From Nemertoderma westbladi (taxonomy: Eukaryota; Xenacoelomorpha; Nemertodermatida; Nemertodermatidae), in contig JAUCBJ010001707.1 in assembly GCA_032718475.1 (NCBI GenBank), positions 1 to 24,380 of the forward strand: a DNA stretch of 24,380 nucleotides. The letters run 5' to 3'. A program made the position numbers and the translations under genes. The stretch's first letter is position 1. The number at the start of each line of letters is the position of its first letter. Positions 1-10,100 of this stretch are shown here, piece after piece. The notes beneath the pieces are model-generated. The model made no database searches and was not told where the DNA came from. It saw only the letters and a program-made list of their open reading frames with translations.

Positions 1-114
1 AATAAAAACACCCGCGATGTATATAAAACTCAAAATATTGATTTTATAATAATTCACTACATAATGTAAATTTATTGTTTTGTATTGTTTCTCATAGTTT
101 TACATATTCGTTAT

Positions 115-182
115 TACCCTAACGTGGTGACGTCATGTGGAATTCATGGTATTCCGACTTTACCCTAACGTGGTGACGTCAT
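115..182. repeat. Two 22-bp direct repeats each carrying a CRE palindrome
   Basis: An identical 22-bp word occurs at 115-136 and 161-182, a 46-bp period. Each copy contains TGACGTCA (128-135 and 174-181), the full cAMP-response-element palindrome bound by CREB/ATF bZIP proteins. Related GGTGACGT half-sites follow at about 260-280. Nothing shows a promoter next to them, so a regulatory role is inferred. They may simply belong to a dispersed repeat. Confidence 0.6.
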
Positions 183-555
183 CCCGACTTGTATTATTGT
201 TACGTCTTTCCCTCGGATGTGGTAAATAATTAGACGTTGGGTTCGGTGACGGAATCACCGCGGTGACGTGGTGACGTTTAACCGCAAAGCAGAATACCGT
301 GAGAATCGATAAGTTCTTCCTTCCTGGGAAAACGTGGTCCGGCATCAGATTGGTGTCACTAGGAGTAACAGTGTTGGCATTGTGGATGTTGTAGAACAGT
401 CGTACATGTTAGAACATTAATACCTCGTTCGGTGTAAGTCTTTTTGTATTGAACTCAGTGGTGTGACGAGTATGGCGATGGTCCAGTCCTCCCAGTTATG
501 CGACATTTTTATCCGGATAGTAAATAACCCGCTGGATTTCATCTCATAAGTGACC
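183..555. other. Non-coding stretch, no gene seen
   Basis: No convincing coding region on either strand. The short open frames have no recognisable family features. It contains further GTGACG-type half-sites near the CRE repeats and is otherwise unremarkable. Confidence 0.5.
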
Positions 556-806
556 GAATTTAATAAAAGATTCCGTTTTAGAGAAAACATTTCGATTTGT
601 TGAAATGGTTCGTTTTGGATAAAAGATTCTTACCGAATAAAAGCTCCAAGTTTGAATAAAATAGTGCGTTTATAAATAAAAGAGAAGATTTAATATTGAA
701 TTAAATTATTAGATTAAAATAAAGCTTTCCGTTTTTGATAAAAGTTATCGCTTTAAAGAAGAATTTACGGTTGAATAAAAAGTTTGTTTGATTAAAAAAA
801 AAAAAC
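556..806 (+). repeat. Degenerate quasi-periodic AATAAAAG array
   Basis: The word GAATAAAAG or GATAAAAG and close variants recur at about 562, 618, 635, 654, 674, 717, 737, 774 and 790. Spacings are near 17-20 bp or multiples of that (56, 43, 37). TTCCGTTTT-like words sit between several copies. The array ends in an A-run at about 795-806. It reads as an old minisatellite of roughly 19-bp unit. Each unit contains a polyadenylation-signal-like AATAAA, which may be a by-product of AT richness. Confidence 0.5.
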
Positions 807-1836
807 GTTCCAACTTCATGTCATTTATGTTAAGTGGGAAACTCTGTGGTGGCCTTAATAATGATGAAGGCAGCAATAATTCAATAAATAGGTCTGGTGT
901 AAAAAAAATATGAGTGATTCTTATGAGTGATGTTCCCTGAGTCTCTTCGATTAGTACATGTATATTTTATCCCTGAAAAATGAAACTATTTCAATTTTCC
1001 AAATGTATAATATATAACCCGAACACATTGTTATCAATGATTATAAAGACATATTAATTACAAACATACATGGGTCATATAAAGTACAACTTTATAGCAA
1101 GTCGAGATGTTTTTATTGTAAGAGCGAGGCGGTTACGAATATAGGGGCTATAATAAAGCTTTTATATCCGCCATTGTGTATATTATAGTTTTATTTATAT
1201 CTTTAGTTGCTACTGCGTGGATTTAACACAAAGTTTGTATTTGTGATGCCCTAATGTACCTAAGCAGCGCAAACACTGTGGTACTTCCTGCTCTACATTT
1301 ACATAGTGTTCCACTGCATATTGTATTTATTTTATATGACCATATCCTACTGTATACGTAAACTATTCCGCGAACTCAATGACCGATTGCAGTTCTTAGA
1401 AATCTGAGGTAGTGAGGCGGCTTACATTCATATGTCCAATACGTGTTTACACTGAATTCTTGGCAAGCAATTAATTTTTATCTTCATGATTCTTGTATCA
1501 CAAGATTTAAAAATCTTATTAATGAATTCACACTGTAACGATATGCCAAAAAACTGTCTGATTAAATAATCAATCATAATTTATATAAAAATGTATTTGT
1601 GCATTATTTAATATTGGCAGCGCCAGTTCTACATCTCCAAGCCAATATGTAGTAGAAACTACATGCAAAAACTAGCACTTAGCTCCCCTCAATAAACACT
1701 GAATGGAGTCGACTGTACTATTCATAATCATTACTGTATCCTAAACGTATTCATGGTTGATAAAATTAAAAAAATATTATTTATTTTATTCATCTTATTT
1801 ATTATCTTTTAGGATGATTATAGAAGTGAATCTATA
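807..1836. other. AT-rich intergenic sequence
   Basis: No open frame with coding character, no tRNA and no obvious repeat array was found. Stops are frequent in all frames. Confidence 0.5.
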
Positions 1837-2131
1837 TATTTATTGATTTGTAGTTTATTGGATTGAGAAATAAACTTTAAATATATACAAAATAGTCACA
1901 GCAGTTGGAAATTAAAACAAATAAGAAACACACAAAAGGCCAAAACTGGAAAATTCTTAGTAAAATATTTAGACTCACAAATAAAATATAAAATCCAGAA
2001 AGCAGACCAACTGCCGATAACAAGTAACGTTAAAGTGGTCCAATCTGCCATAGGGCGGTGGTACCCCAAACCCCAAGGCGTTCTTGTGGGCTGCCGAAAC
2101 GGAACCATATAATCTCTCGAATCTTCCGAAT
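1837..2131 (-). CDS. Possible 3'-terminal exon of an unrecognised small membrane protein
   Basis: On the minus strand a good splice-acceptor-like sequence (ACTAATTTCAG) ends at 2132. It is followed by an open frame that stops at 1896. AATAAA hexamers on the same strand lie at 1854-1859 and 1837-1842, about 40-60 nt after the stop. The frame encodes an acidic start, a proline/tryptophan-rich piece (TPWGLGYHRP), then two hydrophobic stretches (TLTLLVIGSWSAFWILYF and a C-terminal VLAFCVFLICF). I do not recognise the protein. A second frame is also open across the same DNA, which weakens the case. No upstream exon was identified. Acceptor, frame and poly(A) signals are seen; the gene is inferred. 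Confidence 0.2.
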
Positions 2132-2289
2132 CTGAAATTAGTTTTTCGATATTCGGGTTTGTTCTCAAGATATTGAAAAATATGTAAGATATTGCATATC
2201 GGCACAGTGGATGGTGAATATGATTGGTATTGACGATGGGTGGCCATGAGGACGAAAATTGCAGCATACAAGATATTAGTTAGTAATCC

Positions 2290-2455
2290 AAGCACTCTAG
2301 TTAAGTGGTCACTCGTTTTGCTTCTAGCCAGGAGGTCCCGGGTTCGATTCCATGCTAATCCAGAGCCGAGCCAGTTAAAAATGTCTTAATTCGTGCGACA
2401 ACCTTGCGAGTATGGTAACCTGTCTTCTACTGGGAGTGTAAATAAAAAAAGCCAA
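2290..2455 (+). mobile_element. tRNA-derived SINE (head plus body)
   Basis: A perfect pol III B box, GGTTCGATTCC, lies at 2341-2351. An A-box-like TAGTTAAGTGGTC sits about 40 bp upstream (near 2299), the spacing expected in a tRNA promoter. The segment is too degenerate to fold as a functional tRNA. It is followed by about 100 bp of non-tRNA body ending in an A-rich tail (AATAAAAAAAGCC). This is the architecture of a tRNA-derived SINE. The boundaries are approximate. Confidence 0.6.
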
Positions 2456-2564
2456 GATAGATAAGATAGAACGGTTCCAGTTGGGTTGATTCCAGTGTTT
2501 CGTGTTTCACATGTTCACGGATCACTAAATTTTTTTTAGTATTTCTAGGTCTACCTTTTAATTG

Positions 2565-2640
2565 AGACGCTATCGGAATGGTTAGAGAGCCAGACTTCCG
2601 ACATGGAGGTCACCAGTTCGATCCCACCTAGACGCCAATG
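2565..2640 (+). mobile_element. Second tRNA-like SINE head or tRNA pseudogene
   Basis: An A-box-like AATGGTTAGAGAGC (about 2577-2590) and a B-box-like AGTTCGATCCC (2615-2625) have tRNA-like spacing. The acceptor arms do not pair well and the anticodon stem is imperfect, so a working tRNA is unlikely. It lies 110 bp after the first SINE and differs in sequence, so it is probably a separate insertion. Confidence 0.45.
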
Positions 2641-3299
2641 CAGACTGTGATAAGCTGTAACGAACCAAAATTATAATAATACTAGAGACACAAGCTTGCT
2701 CATCATTTCAAACGTATATTGATTAACTTAAAATAACAGAATTGCAAAAGTAGACGGATACCCGCTGTCTGGGTAGTGTAATGGATTTCACGTGCCACTG
2801 GCACGATAAGCTCCTAAAACGGCTTTGTATCTCTAAAAGATTCCAAAAGTGCTAATACACTTTCCTTATTGTTTTGGTTTCTCGGTGACTGGACTGACTT
2901 TAAAATAGCTCGCAGTAATACACGGTCTTTCAATGACTTGTTATTTACGGACTTCCTCAACCCTTTTTAGATATTACTAAAACACAGTGATTTCTGTTCT
3001 CTCCAGATGTTATATTAATTCCTTTTGGTATAAAAATAGTGTACTCTACGTAACACCATAGAAAAACATCTGGGAAGAGGGAAAAATAGAAACCGGGTGA
3101 GGGGTGCTTTGGGTCTGTTAGGATCCAAGGTATGGCAAAGTAATACAATCCAAAATAATTGTAACCGAAATAGAATAAAAATACAGAATTTTAGTCGTTT
3201 CGTTATGCTATATAATCAATATATATATAATGCTATAATGCTTATAAAATATCGGAGTTAGTCTAAAATAAAAGGGAAAGAAAGTCTTAAAAGTGGTAA
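2641..3299. other. Intergenic, no gene seen
   Basis: Only a short perfect inverted repeat, CGTGCC-ACT-GGCACG at about 2790-2804, stands out. No coding evidence on either strand. Confidence 0.45.
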
Positions 3300-3655
3300 T
3301 AAACTTGGCGTCGCTTCACGCTATTGGAACTTGGCGATAGTGCAAAACACCAGGTTACCGTCTGAGGTCCACGGGGTTGGGACCGATTGGATACAGGCGG
3401 TTAGCTGCTTCTTTGTCCTACGACTTAGAGGTTTAACCGAGGTCGCTCCACAAAGTCTACGGGCAAAGTGTCCAAGCACTACCGTAATCTGACAGAGTCC
3501 AAAGCCTGGGAAGATGCTGCTACCTTGACCTCACGGCTAAACAGTCGATCCTGGGACGGACTGAGTAGCCAGCGGGCAGAGTGCGCGAGCGCTCCTGGGC
3601 TGGTCGGCCAAACTCAGTTCTCAGCGGGAACATTACCCACTAGGGTCTGATGCGG
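3300..3655 (+). other. GC-richer patch, probably a decayed repeat or gene relic
   Basis: Roughly half of this stretch is G+C, compared with about one third in the surroundings. A 60-codon plus-strand open frame begins at a GTG and has no recognised domain. Other frames give short readable pieces (for example AKLSSQREHYPLGSD), but none extends. It looks imported or once constrained. Its origin cannot be named by eye. Confidence 0.35.
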
Positions 3656-4438
3656 TTAATTTTTTCGCGACCGGTTAACCATTTCCAATTAACCAGTTAA
3701 AATGTAGAAACGTTTGTTTCAGGTTGAAATTATCTTTAAAATCTCATTTTGTATATTGAGTACAACAGTATACACAATTTTCACAGTATTTTTCAACCTA
3801 CAATCTACGGTGCAATGGTCCAACATACATACTACGGTACATACTATGAAACTGAAAGTTATATCACTGACCAAAATTACCAGTGAGTCAATTTTCATAA
3901 AATTTCAAAGTATAATTTTCGGCTAATTGTTTTTCAATACTGGTTTTCTGGGGCGCAAAATCCATTGGATAATGTTTAAAAATGTACTGATTACTATAAA
4001 TGGCTGTTCTAGTCCTCTATGTAGGTAAAAAATGAAAAACAAAAACAAATAACCAGCACTTTTCAGTTTGAACACAAACTGTTTAATTCACTTATACGAT
4101 GCTATAAATAATTCGCATTTTCAGCTTTTCTGTGGCGCTGAATCTAATGGAATAAATTTATAATTTGCCAGATCATTGCTACTCGTATTTTTCGGCGTAA
4201 TATGGCACGTTTTAGTGCTAGCTCCAAATTTCGTACCCACCACCAAAAAGTACAAGTTTGAGATGTCCAGTGCTGTTGTTATTGATTCTATCGGATTCAG
4301 GAACCTCATAAACCAGTATAACGCATGAAACAAGATGATACTATTTATTGATCAATTTGCTAATTTTCAACTTAGCTGGCACAACAATTTTCACCCACCG
4401 GCGAAAAATACAAGTATGAAAAACCACGGTGGTTCATA
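3656..4438. other. Intergenic with an ACCGGTTAACC motif
   Basis: No gene seen. At 3668-3698 a TTAACC/ACCGGTT-rich segment resembles the one at 5343-5402 in direct orientation with small indels, suggesting a shared dispersed repeat. Confidence 0.4.
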
Positions 4439-4471
4439 TTAACCCCCCCCCCCCCGGGGGGGGGGGGTTAA
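4439..4471. repeat. TTAA-C13/G12-TTAA palindrome
   Basis: Thirteen C (4443-4455) are followed directly by twelve G (4456-4467), with TTAA on each side. It is a near-perfect palindrome with no spacer. It could extrude as a cruciform or form quadruplex/i-motif structures. It is also exactly what a bad join between two homopolymer ends would look like, so an assembly artefact is a real alternative. Confidence 0.85.
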
Positions 4472-4518
4472 GCAGTTAATAGCGTTAATAGCGTTAAGCA
4501 AGTTAATAGGGTTAAGCA
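4467..4518 (+). repeat. 9-bp tandem repeat with GTTAA core
   Basis: GTTAA starts at 4467, 4475, 4484, 4493, 4502 and 4511, giving a 9-bp period after the first 8-bp step. Units alternate between GTTAATAGC-like and GTTAAGCAA-like forms. It abuts the C/G palindrome. Confidence 0.75.
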
Positions 4519-4654
4519 TACAGTACCGGTAATTTATTATGTATATTTATTATGTAAGCTAAGCTAAGAGGTATCCGTCCCTACTTGCAATACTGTTAAG
4601 TGCCTCTATTGTTCTATTGTGATAGAGCCACGCCAGTACTGTTAGTGTACTGTA

Positions 4655-4707
4655 CTGTGGGGCGAGCCACGAAGTGAGCGAAGCCTTAGCATATGGGTGC
4701 CATTAAC
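4655..4707 (+). repeat. Left arm of 53-bp inverted repeat
   Basis: Begins CTGTGGGGCGAGC and includes CTTAGCATA and CCATTAAC blocks, all of which are matched in order in the reverse complement of 6469-6520. Similarity stops just before the TCG microsatellite. Confidence 0.75.
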
Positions 4708-4713
4708 GAGTTG

Positions 4714-4725
4714 TCGTCATCGTCA

Positions 4726-4800
<75 letters not shown>
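4714..4800 (+). repeat. (TCG)n trinucleotide microsatellite
   Basis: Twenty-nine TCR triplets. The first alternate TCG and TCA, and then 23 uninterrupted TCG units run from 4732 to 4800. In one plus frame it reads as poly-arginine, but no surrounding coding evidence exists, so it is treated as a microsatellite. Confidence 0.95.
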
Positions 4801-4801
<1 letters not shown>

Positions 4802-5347
4802 TTAACGAGTTTGAACTCAACGAGTTTACAGTGGATACGAGTATCCATCTGCCATAAATCAGCAGTTACTCTCAGTTTCGAGACTTTGCATAGTTATAAA
4901 GGTCGTTAGTCTCTGTTTAGTAAAATTATTTTAAGACAAAACAGGACGAGCGCAACGAGGCTAATGAAGGAGAAGAGTATTGTAATACTAAAACGTCATA
5001 CTTAACTTAAATAGACCTAGTTAGTAGGTTTACAAATGACAGTTAAAGCGTGTAAGGGCAAACTGAAATGACCTCTGTTTTTACAACTCGTTTAACGCAA
5101 ACTGAAAGCATCACTCATATATATTTTGGGAAAGACGGTTTTCGTATATCTAATAGAGACATTACTTTCTAATATAGGCTCTCGTGCTGCGCGAAGGCCC
5201 CACGAATGTGTAGTCCTACAGCTGCATACAGTACAAAATTAATTTCTGAAACATCGTGATGAGAAATACAAATTAAAATGGTAACATACAGGTAATAAAA
5301 CTGGTAAACAGAACCTGAAAACCTCAAAATGGGACATTAAGCTGGTT

Positions 5348-5400
5348 AACCGGTTAATCAATTTCTAACCGGTTCATTTGAATTAACCAGTTAACCGGTT
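5348..5400. promoter_or_regulatory. Cluster of three AACCGGTT palindromes
   Basis: AACCGGTT occurs at 5348-5355, 5367-5374 and 5393-5400, with TTAACC words between. AACCGGTT is the consensus of Grainyhead/CP2 transcription factors in animals. Homotypic clustering suggests an enhancer, but a repeat origin is equally possible because a related block is present near 3668. Confidence 0.35.
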
Positions 5401-5574
5401 AACTTCTTCAGGCCCTATTACCCACACACCCAAACACCACAGAGGGGGTAATGGGGCAGTGTAGGTACGATACCGATATAATAATTAATATAATAATATA
5501 ATAATAATTGATATTGACTTGTTTCAAACTGACCAATAAACGTTTACTGCCACTGTTATCTCATATAGTTATTG

Positions 5575-5594
5575 GGCCCCACGTTCGTGGGGCC
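5575..5594. repeat. Perfect 9-bp-arm inverted repeat GGCCCCACG-TT-CGTGGGGCC
   Basis: The arms are perfectly complementary around a TT centre. GGCCCCACG also occurs at 5196-5204, and a GACCCCACG variant occurs near 6287, so the arm is part of a recurrent word in this element. Confidence 0.8.
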
Positions 5595-5600
5595 ATCGAG

Positions 5601-6268
5601 GGTCAGTTATTAGATAGGTACAGATTAAAATTGATCAATTCTATCCCAAAATCGGTACTTAAGAAATTTAAATAAATAATTAAGAAAATTTAACCTAACT
5701 TTTACTTTAAAAAAACTTTCGCATTGGCAGCTTGGCATCGATGTCATTGAGTCCACAGTCAAACTACTCAAAAATTTCAATGCATTCTTGAGTCCTCGGG
5801 TCTCGCTCATCGGTTAGTCCAGTTTGCCCGTAGCGCTAACGCAGTAGCGATACCAAAAGCCAAGGTCGCCAACGACGCTGCGACAGACAGAGGCGGTGGC
5901 CTTGATGGCGAGTTGTTTGAGTACCGGTACAATTACAAAACGTTGCTGGGTATTGCAGTATTGAGCTGTTGGGGTACCTAGTGCAGTAGCGGATACCGGA
6001 ACATGGAATAAAGGTCAGCTGGTACAACCTGACAATATGTCAGTCTGTCTTAACTCCGCATAATTTCAAAACTTCCATGGCTGCATGGTTGCCGTTGCCG
6101 AACCGATTGGTGACCAACGACCAACGACCTGATGAAGACGGTACCGGTAACTCTGAACCACTGTAACAGTACCGGTACCGTACTGTAATCCTGCAGTCTC
6201 CTAGCAACCAGCTGATGCCAAGCCTAATAATTTTTGGATAGATAAATTTATTATAACTGCAAGACAGT
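5601..6268. other. Non-coding interior of the inverted-repeat unit
   Basis: No gene recognised. TACCGGTA-type palindromes recur (about 5924, 6140 and 6170). Open frames here are short and lack family features. Confidence 0.4.
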
Positions 6269-6415
6269 TACACAGATGCTGCACGAAGACCCCACGCAAA
6301 TTCAACTTGGAAAATTTCTAAACTTTTGCCAAACTACATATGTACCAAGTTTGGATATATGCGAATTTTTTCGAGATTTGGCTGAGTCATTAACGTTTAA
6401 AATTGGACACAACAG

Positions 6416-6463
6416 ATCAACAGAACAACATATCAACAGAACAACAGAGCAACAGAAACACCG
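6416..6463 (+). repeat. Three-unit 16-bp CAACAGAACA tandem repeat
   Basis: Units ATCAACAGAACAACAT (6416), ATCAACAGAACAACAG (6432) and a diverged third copy (6448) form a short minisatellite just inside the right inverted-repeat arm. Confidence 0.75.
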
Positions 6464-6468
6464 ATTGA

Positions 6469-6520
6469 GTTAGTGGTACCTGTATGCTAAGCTCGCTTAC
6501 TTTTGTCGCTCGCCCCACAG
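6469..6520 (-). repeat. Right arm of 53-bp inverted repeat
   Basis: The reverse complement of 4655-4707 with a few substitutions and two single-base gaps. It ends with GCTCGCCCCACAG. Confidence 0.75.
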
Positions 6521-7077
6521 AAGTATTCCCTGGATTTAACTGGGCTGGGTTAATTGCAATAAGAAAAAATGAGGCATTAAACAGAGGAAGTTCCCTTATT
6601 GGGTGGTGGCATTGTCAGAAGGGATGCTGGTAATATTGCAGTGTGATTGACTTGGAGGGGTTTATAGGTGTTTGATAGGTGACCGGTTTGGGAAGCCGTG
6701 GTATATTGGGTGTAGATGGCAAGGGGATAATGAGGTTGTTTTGCCTACGAAGCGAAGGCGCGAAAAATCGATTACAGGTAGCATTTACAATCGAAAAACG
6801 TGTTTAGTGATTGACGCAGTCGGATGCCTTCGATGCATTAAGCGTACAGGCATAAACCGAACTATTGTGTGAAATATAATAATTAAATACTTATTTTAAA
6901 GCTTAAATTCCGTATTCAAAATTCCGTACCAATTTTTGGGTTAACCCCCAAACCGATTGTGAGGTGTCTCAAAACATTGAAATATAGCATAATTATGTGG
7001 AAACACCCACCCATTTTGGGGTCATTCTGATACCAAAATATACATGTCTTATAGATAAGTCTTATCATTATTGTAGA
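6521..7077. other. Spacer upstream of the dynein locus
   Basis: No coding match. A 66-codon open frame (6672-6872) has no recognisable domain. Translating this stretch by eye in the plus frames gave no dynein tail sequence, so the missing N-terminal part of the dynein is not here. Confidence 0.5.
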
Positions 7078-7085
7078 TATAAAAT
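7078..7085 (+). promoter_or_regulatory. Possible TATA box upstream of the dynein ORF
   Basis: TATAAAAT lies about 75 bp before the dynein ATG, a plausible position for a short 5' leader. In such AT-rich DNA a TATA match is common, so this is only suggestive. The ATG itself sits in a strong animal initiation context (GTCGCCATGG, 7155-7164: G at -3, G at +4). Confidence 0.25.
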
Positions 7086-7160
7086 ATCTGTTATGCTGAA
7101 GTGACCTTCAAGAAATTTGGCTAGCCATAAGGCAGTGTGGTCTTATAAGGTTGGGTCGCC

Positions 7161-10100
7161 ATGGAAAAACTAAAGGATACAATGGGTAAAAGTAAAGAAT
7201 GGATTTCTTTGAATATTCTAGAGAAAATGCAATTGGAGTGGAGTAACAAATGTTTTACTGTTGTGCCTTACAAAGGTACTTGGCTTCTACAAGAATCCAT
7301 GATCAATGATATTAGATCAATAATTGAACATCACACTGTACACATGCAGATTATGAAAGAGTCCCCATATCTATTAGAGTCACATATAAGTGAGTTTGAA
7401 GAAACGTTGGTAAAGAGAGTGGAAATATTGGATAACTGGTTTATATTTCAGCAACATTGGCTTCAACTGGAGCCCATTTTTTTGTCCAAAAATACAAAAA
7501 TTAAATTACCAGAAGAGGTGAAAATGTTTGATATTGTTGACAAGTGTTGGCGAGAAATTATGATGGTTCAGAACACAAATCTGTTGGAAGCAATTTCTCA
7601 AAAAAATATGATAGAAAAATTGGTAAAAAGCAACGAATTGATGGATGTAATTAGCAAAGGATTAAATAATTACCTGGATAAAAAGCGTCTTAATTTTCCT
7701 CGATTCTTTTTCCTGTCCAATGATGAACTGCTTAATATTCTCTCAGAAGATGCGCCCACAATGCAAATGAATTTGAATAGGTGTTTTGAAGGCATAGCAA
7801 AGTTGGAATTGAATGACCAACAATATATTGAAGGAATGGTTAGTCCTGAAGGCGAGTCAATTAAGTTTATTGAAAAGATCCACAATAAAGCATATGACAG
7901 CGTCGATGAATTATTGGTTCAGGTTGAAGCATCAATGTTTCAAACTATACGGAAATCTATTTTCGACGCTGTAGAGGATTCTAAGAAGACGCTCCGGAAT
8001 AAATGGGTGTTTGATTGGCCAGCCCAAGCAGTTTTAGTTGCAAGTTCAATATGTAAAACTAAGGAGATAATAGAAGCTATTGTTGAAAATTCCCTGGCAA
8101 ATTGCTTGCAAAAATATACGAAAGATATACAGGACATTGGAGAGTTAGTTCGAAGGCCCTTGCCAATAAGTGGGCGGATAACACTTGGAGCACTCACTAT
8201 GACAGATGTCCATACCAGAGATATTGTGGAATTATTACAAAAAGGTAATGTAACTTTAACAACAGATTTCAAATGGATGTGTCAGTTGAGGCATGGTCTA
8301 GAAAACTCCAACATTGTGGTAAAGATGTTGACAACTGAAGTTTCTTATGGATGGGAATATTTGGGCAACACATCCCGATTGGTACTAACACCACTTACTG
8401 ACAGATGCTATAGGACTCTGATGATTGCGTTGGGTCTAAACCTAGGAGGAGCCCCATCAGGCCCAGCAGGTACCGGTAAAACAGAAACTTGTAAAGATTT
8501 GACAAAGACTGTTGCAAAAAAATGTTTTGTTATCCAATGCAGCGACCAAATTGATTATATATCTATTGGGAAGATATTCAAGGGTTTAGCACAGACTGGA
8601 GCATGGGCTTGCTTTGATGAATTTAACCGAATTGACATTGAAGTTTTGAGTGTAATTGCTCAGCAGTTTAAATGTATTCTCATGGCCATCGATTCTAAAC
8701 TCAAACACCTTCACTTTGAGGGTTCGGACATTCCTCTCAATCCTACATGCGCTGTATTTATTACTATGAATCCAGGTTATACAGGGCGAACTGAACTTCC
8801 TGACAATTTAAAGGCTTTATTCAGGAGTGTTGCCATGATGGTTCCCGATTATGAGCTTATATCTGAGGTTACTTTGTATTCAATGGGATATGTAAATGCC
8901 AAACATATTTCTAGAAAAATCATTCACTACTTCAAATTAAATTCAGAACAACTTTCACAACAACATCACTACGATTTTGGTATGCGAGCTGTCAAAAGTG
9001 TACTTTATGATGCAGGGAATTTAATGATCAAATATCCAGGTGCTGATGAAAATGAGATGGTACTCGCGGCTCTAAGTAGCATTCATGGCGCAAAATATAC
9101 ATCCGAAGATTTGCCTCTCGTAGATTCAATTCTAAAAGATCTATTTCCTGGGAGTTTGCCACTCTCAAAGTCTCACTACGAACCATTTATTGGTGTCATT
9201 GAAGCCAATATTAAAAAGCTAAAGTTACAATGCACACCATGGTTCCTAAATAAAATTATTCAAGTCTATGAGACGATGCGTGTTAGACATGGGTTAATGA
9301 TTTTGGGAAATCCGAAAAGTGGGAAGAGCAGTGCTTATAAAGTACTTGCTGGTGCATTGGGGGATTTATTAAATAATAAGTTAATGGATGAGTATCATGT
9401 ACATTATGAAGCGATTAATCCAAAGACTAAGTCTCTTACTGGATTGTATGGGCGTATTGATTCTGTAACAAACGAGTGGCGAGATGGTCTCCTCACAATC
9501 ATGTTCCGAGAAATGGTAGCCAATGAAGAAAATCAGCGGAATTGGTTAATATTTGATGGTCCAGTTGACGCCCTTTGGATAGAGAATATGAATTCCGTAC
9601 TGGATGACAATAAAATGTTATGTCTAGCATCCGGAGAAATTATCAGGATGCCTGCTCTCATGAGTATAATATTTGAACCACTAGATCTTGCATGTGCCTC
9701 GCCTGCCACAGTGTCTAGATGTGGTATGATATATATGGATGCAAAAGAAGTAGGTTGGCGTCCCCTTAAACAATCATATGTTGAACATGAACTTCCAGAA
9801 TACCTTAACGAGGATCACTTGCTAATTATATCAGAAATGTTTGAGTGGCTTCTCGATCCATGTATACATTTCGTTAATATTTTTTGTAATTCGATTGTTC
9901 CAACTTCAGACTTACATTTAGCAAAAAGCCTCATGAAACTGTTATCTTCTCTTCTGAAAGATGTTGTTAAATCTGGAAACCAGAAATCAATTACTCAGCA
10001 AGTATCTTCCATCTTACAGCCGCTCTTTTTATTTTCCTTGGTGTGGACAGTTGGAGGCAACATTGATGAAGATAGCAAAATTAAATTTGATAATTTCCTG

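Larger units (their letters stand above)
4655..6520. mobile_element. Candidate inverted-repeat-bounded element, non-coding
   Basis: A 53-bp sequence at 4655-4707 recurs as an imperfect reverse complement at 6469-6520 (about 80 percent by eye, first 13 bases identical: CTGTGGGGCGAGC). The interior has no protein-coding frame. It holds a TCG microsatellite, an AACCGGTT cluster, a GGCCCCACG hairpin and a 16-bp tandem repeat, as in a non-autonomous or foldback DNA element. No clear target-site duplication was found at the ends, so it could instead be two inverted copies of one short repeat. Confidence 0.45.

Noticed and set aside
2281-2351. Functional tRNA gene
   Set aside because: The B box is perfect but acceptor and anticodon stems do not pair, so it is better called a SINE head.
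4697-4909. Arginine-rich protein over the TCG repeat
   Set aside because: The frame is open only because a trinucleotide repeat lacks stops. The flanks have no coding character.
7129-7150. Splice acceptor joining upstream dynein tail exons to the ORF
   Set aside because: AG dinucleotides are present but lack a pyrimidine tract, and no tail-coding sequence was seen upstream within 7 kb.
7670-8272. Minus-strand open frames inside the dynein
   Set aside because: They are antisense shadows of a clearly conserved plus-strand protein and show no domain features.
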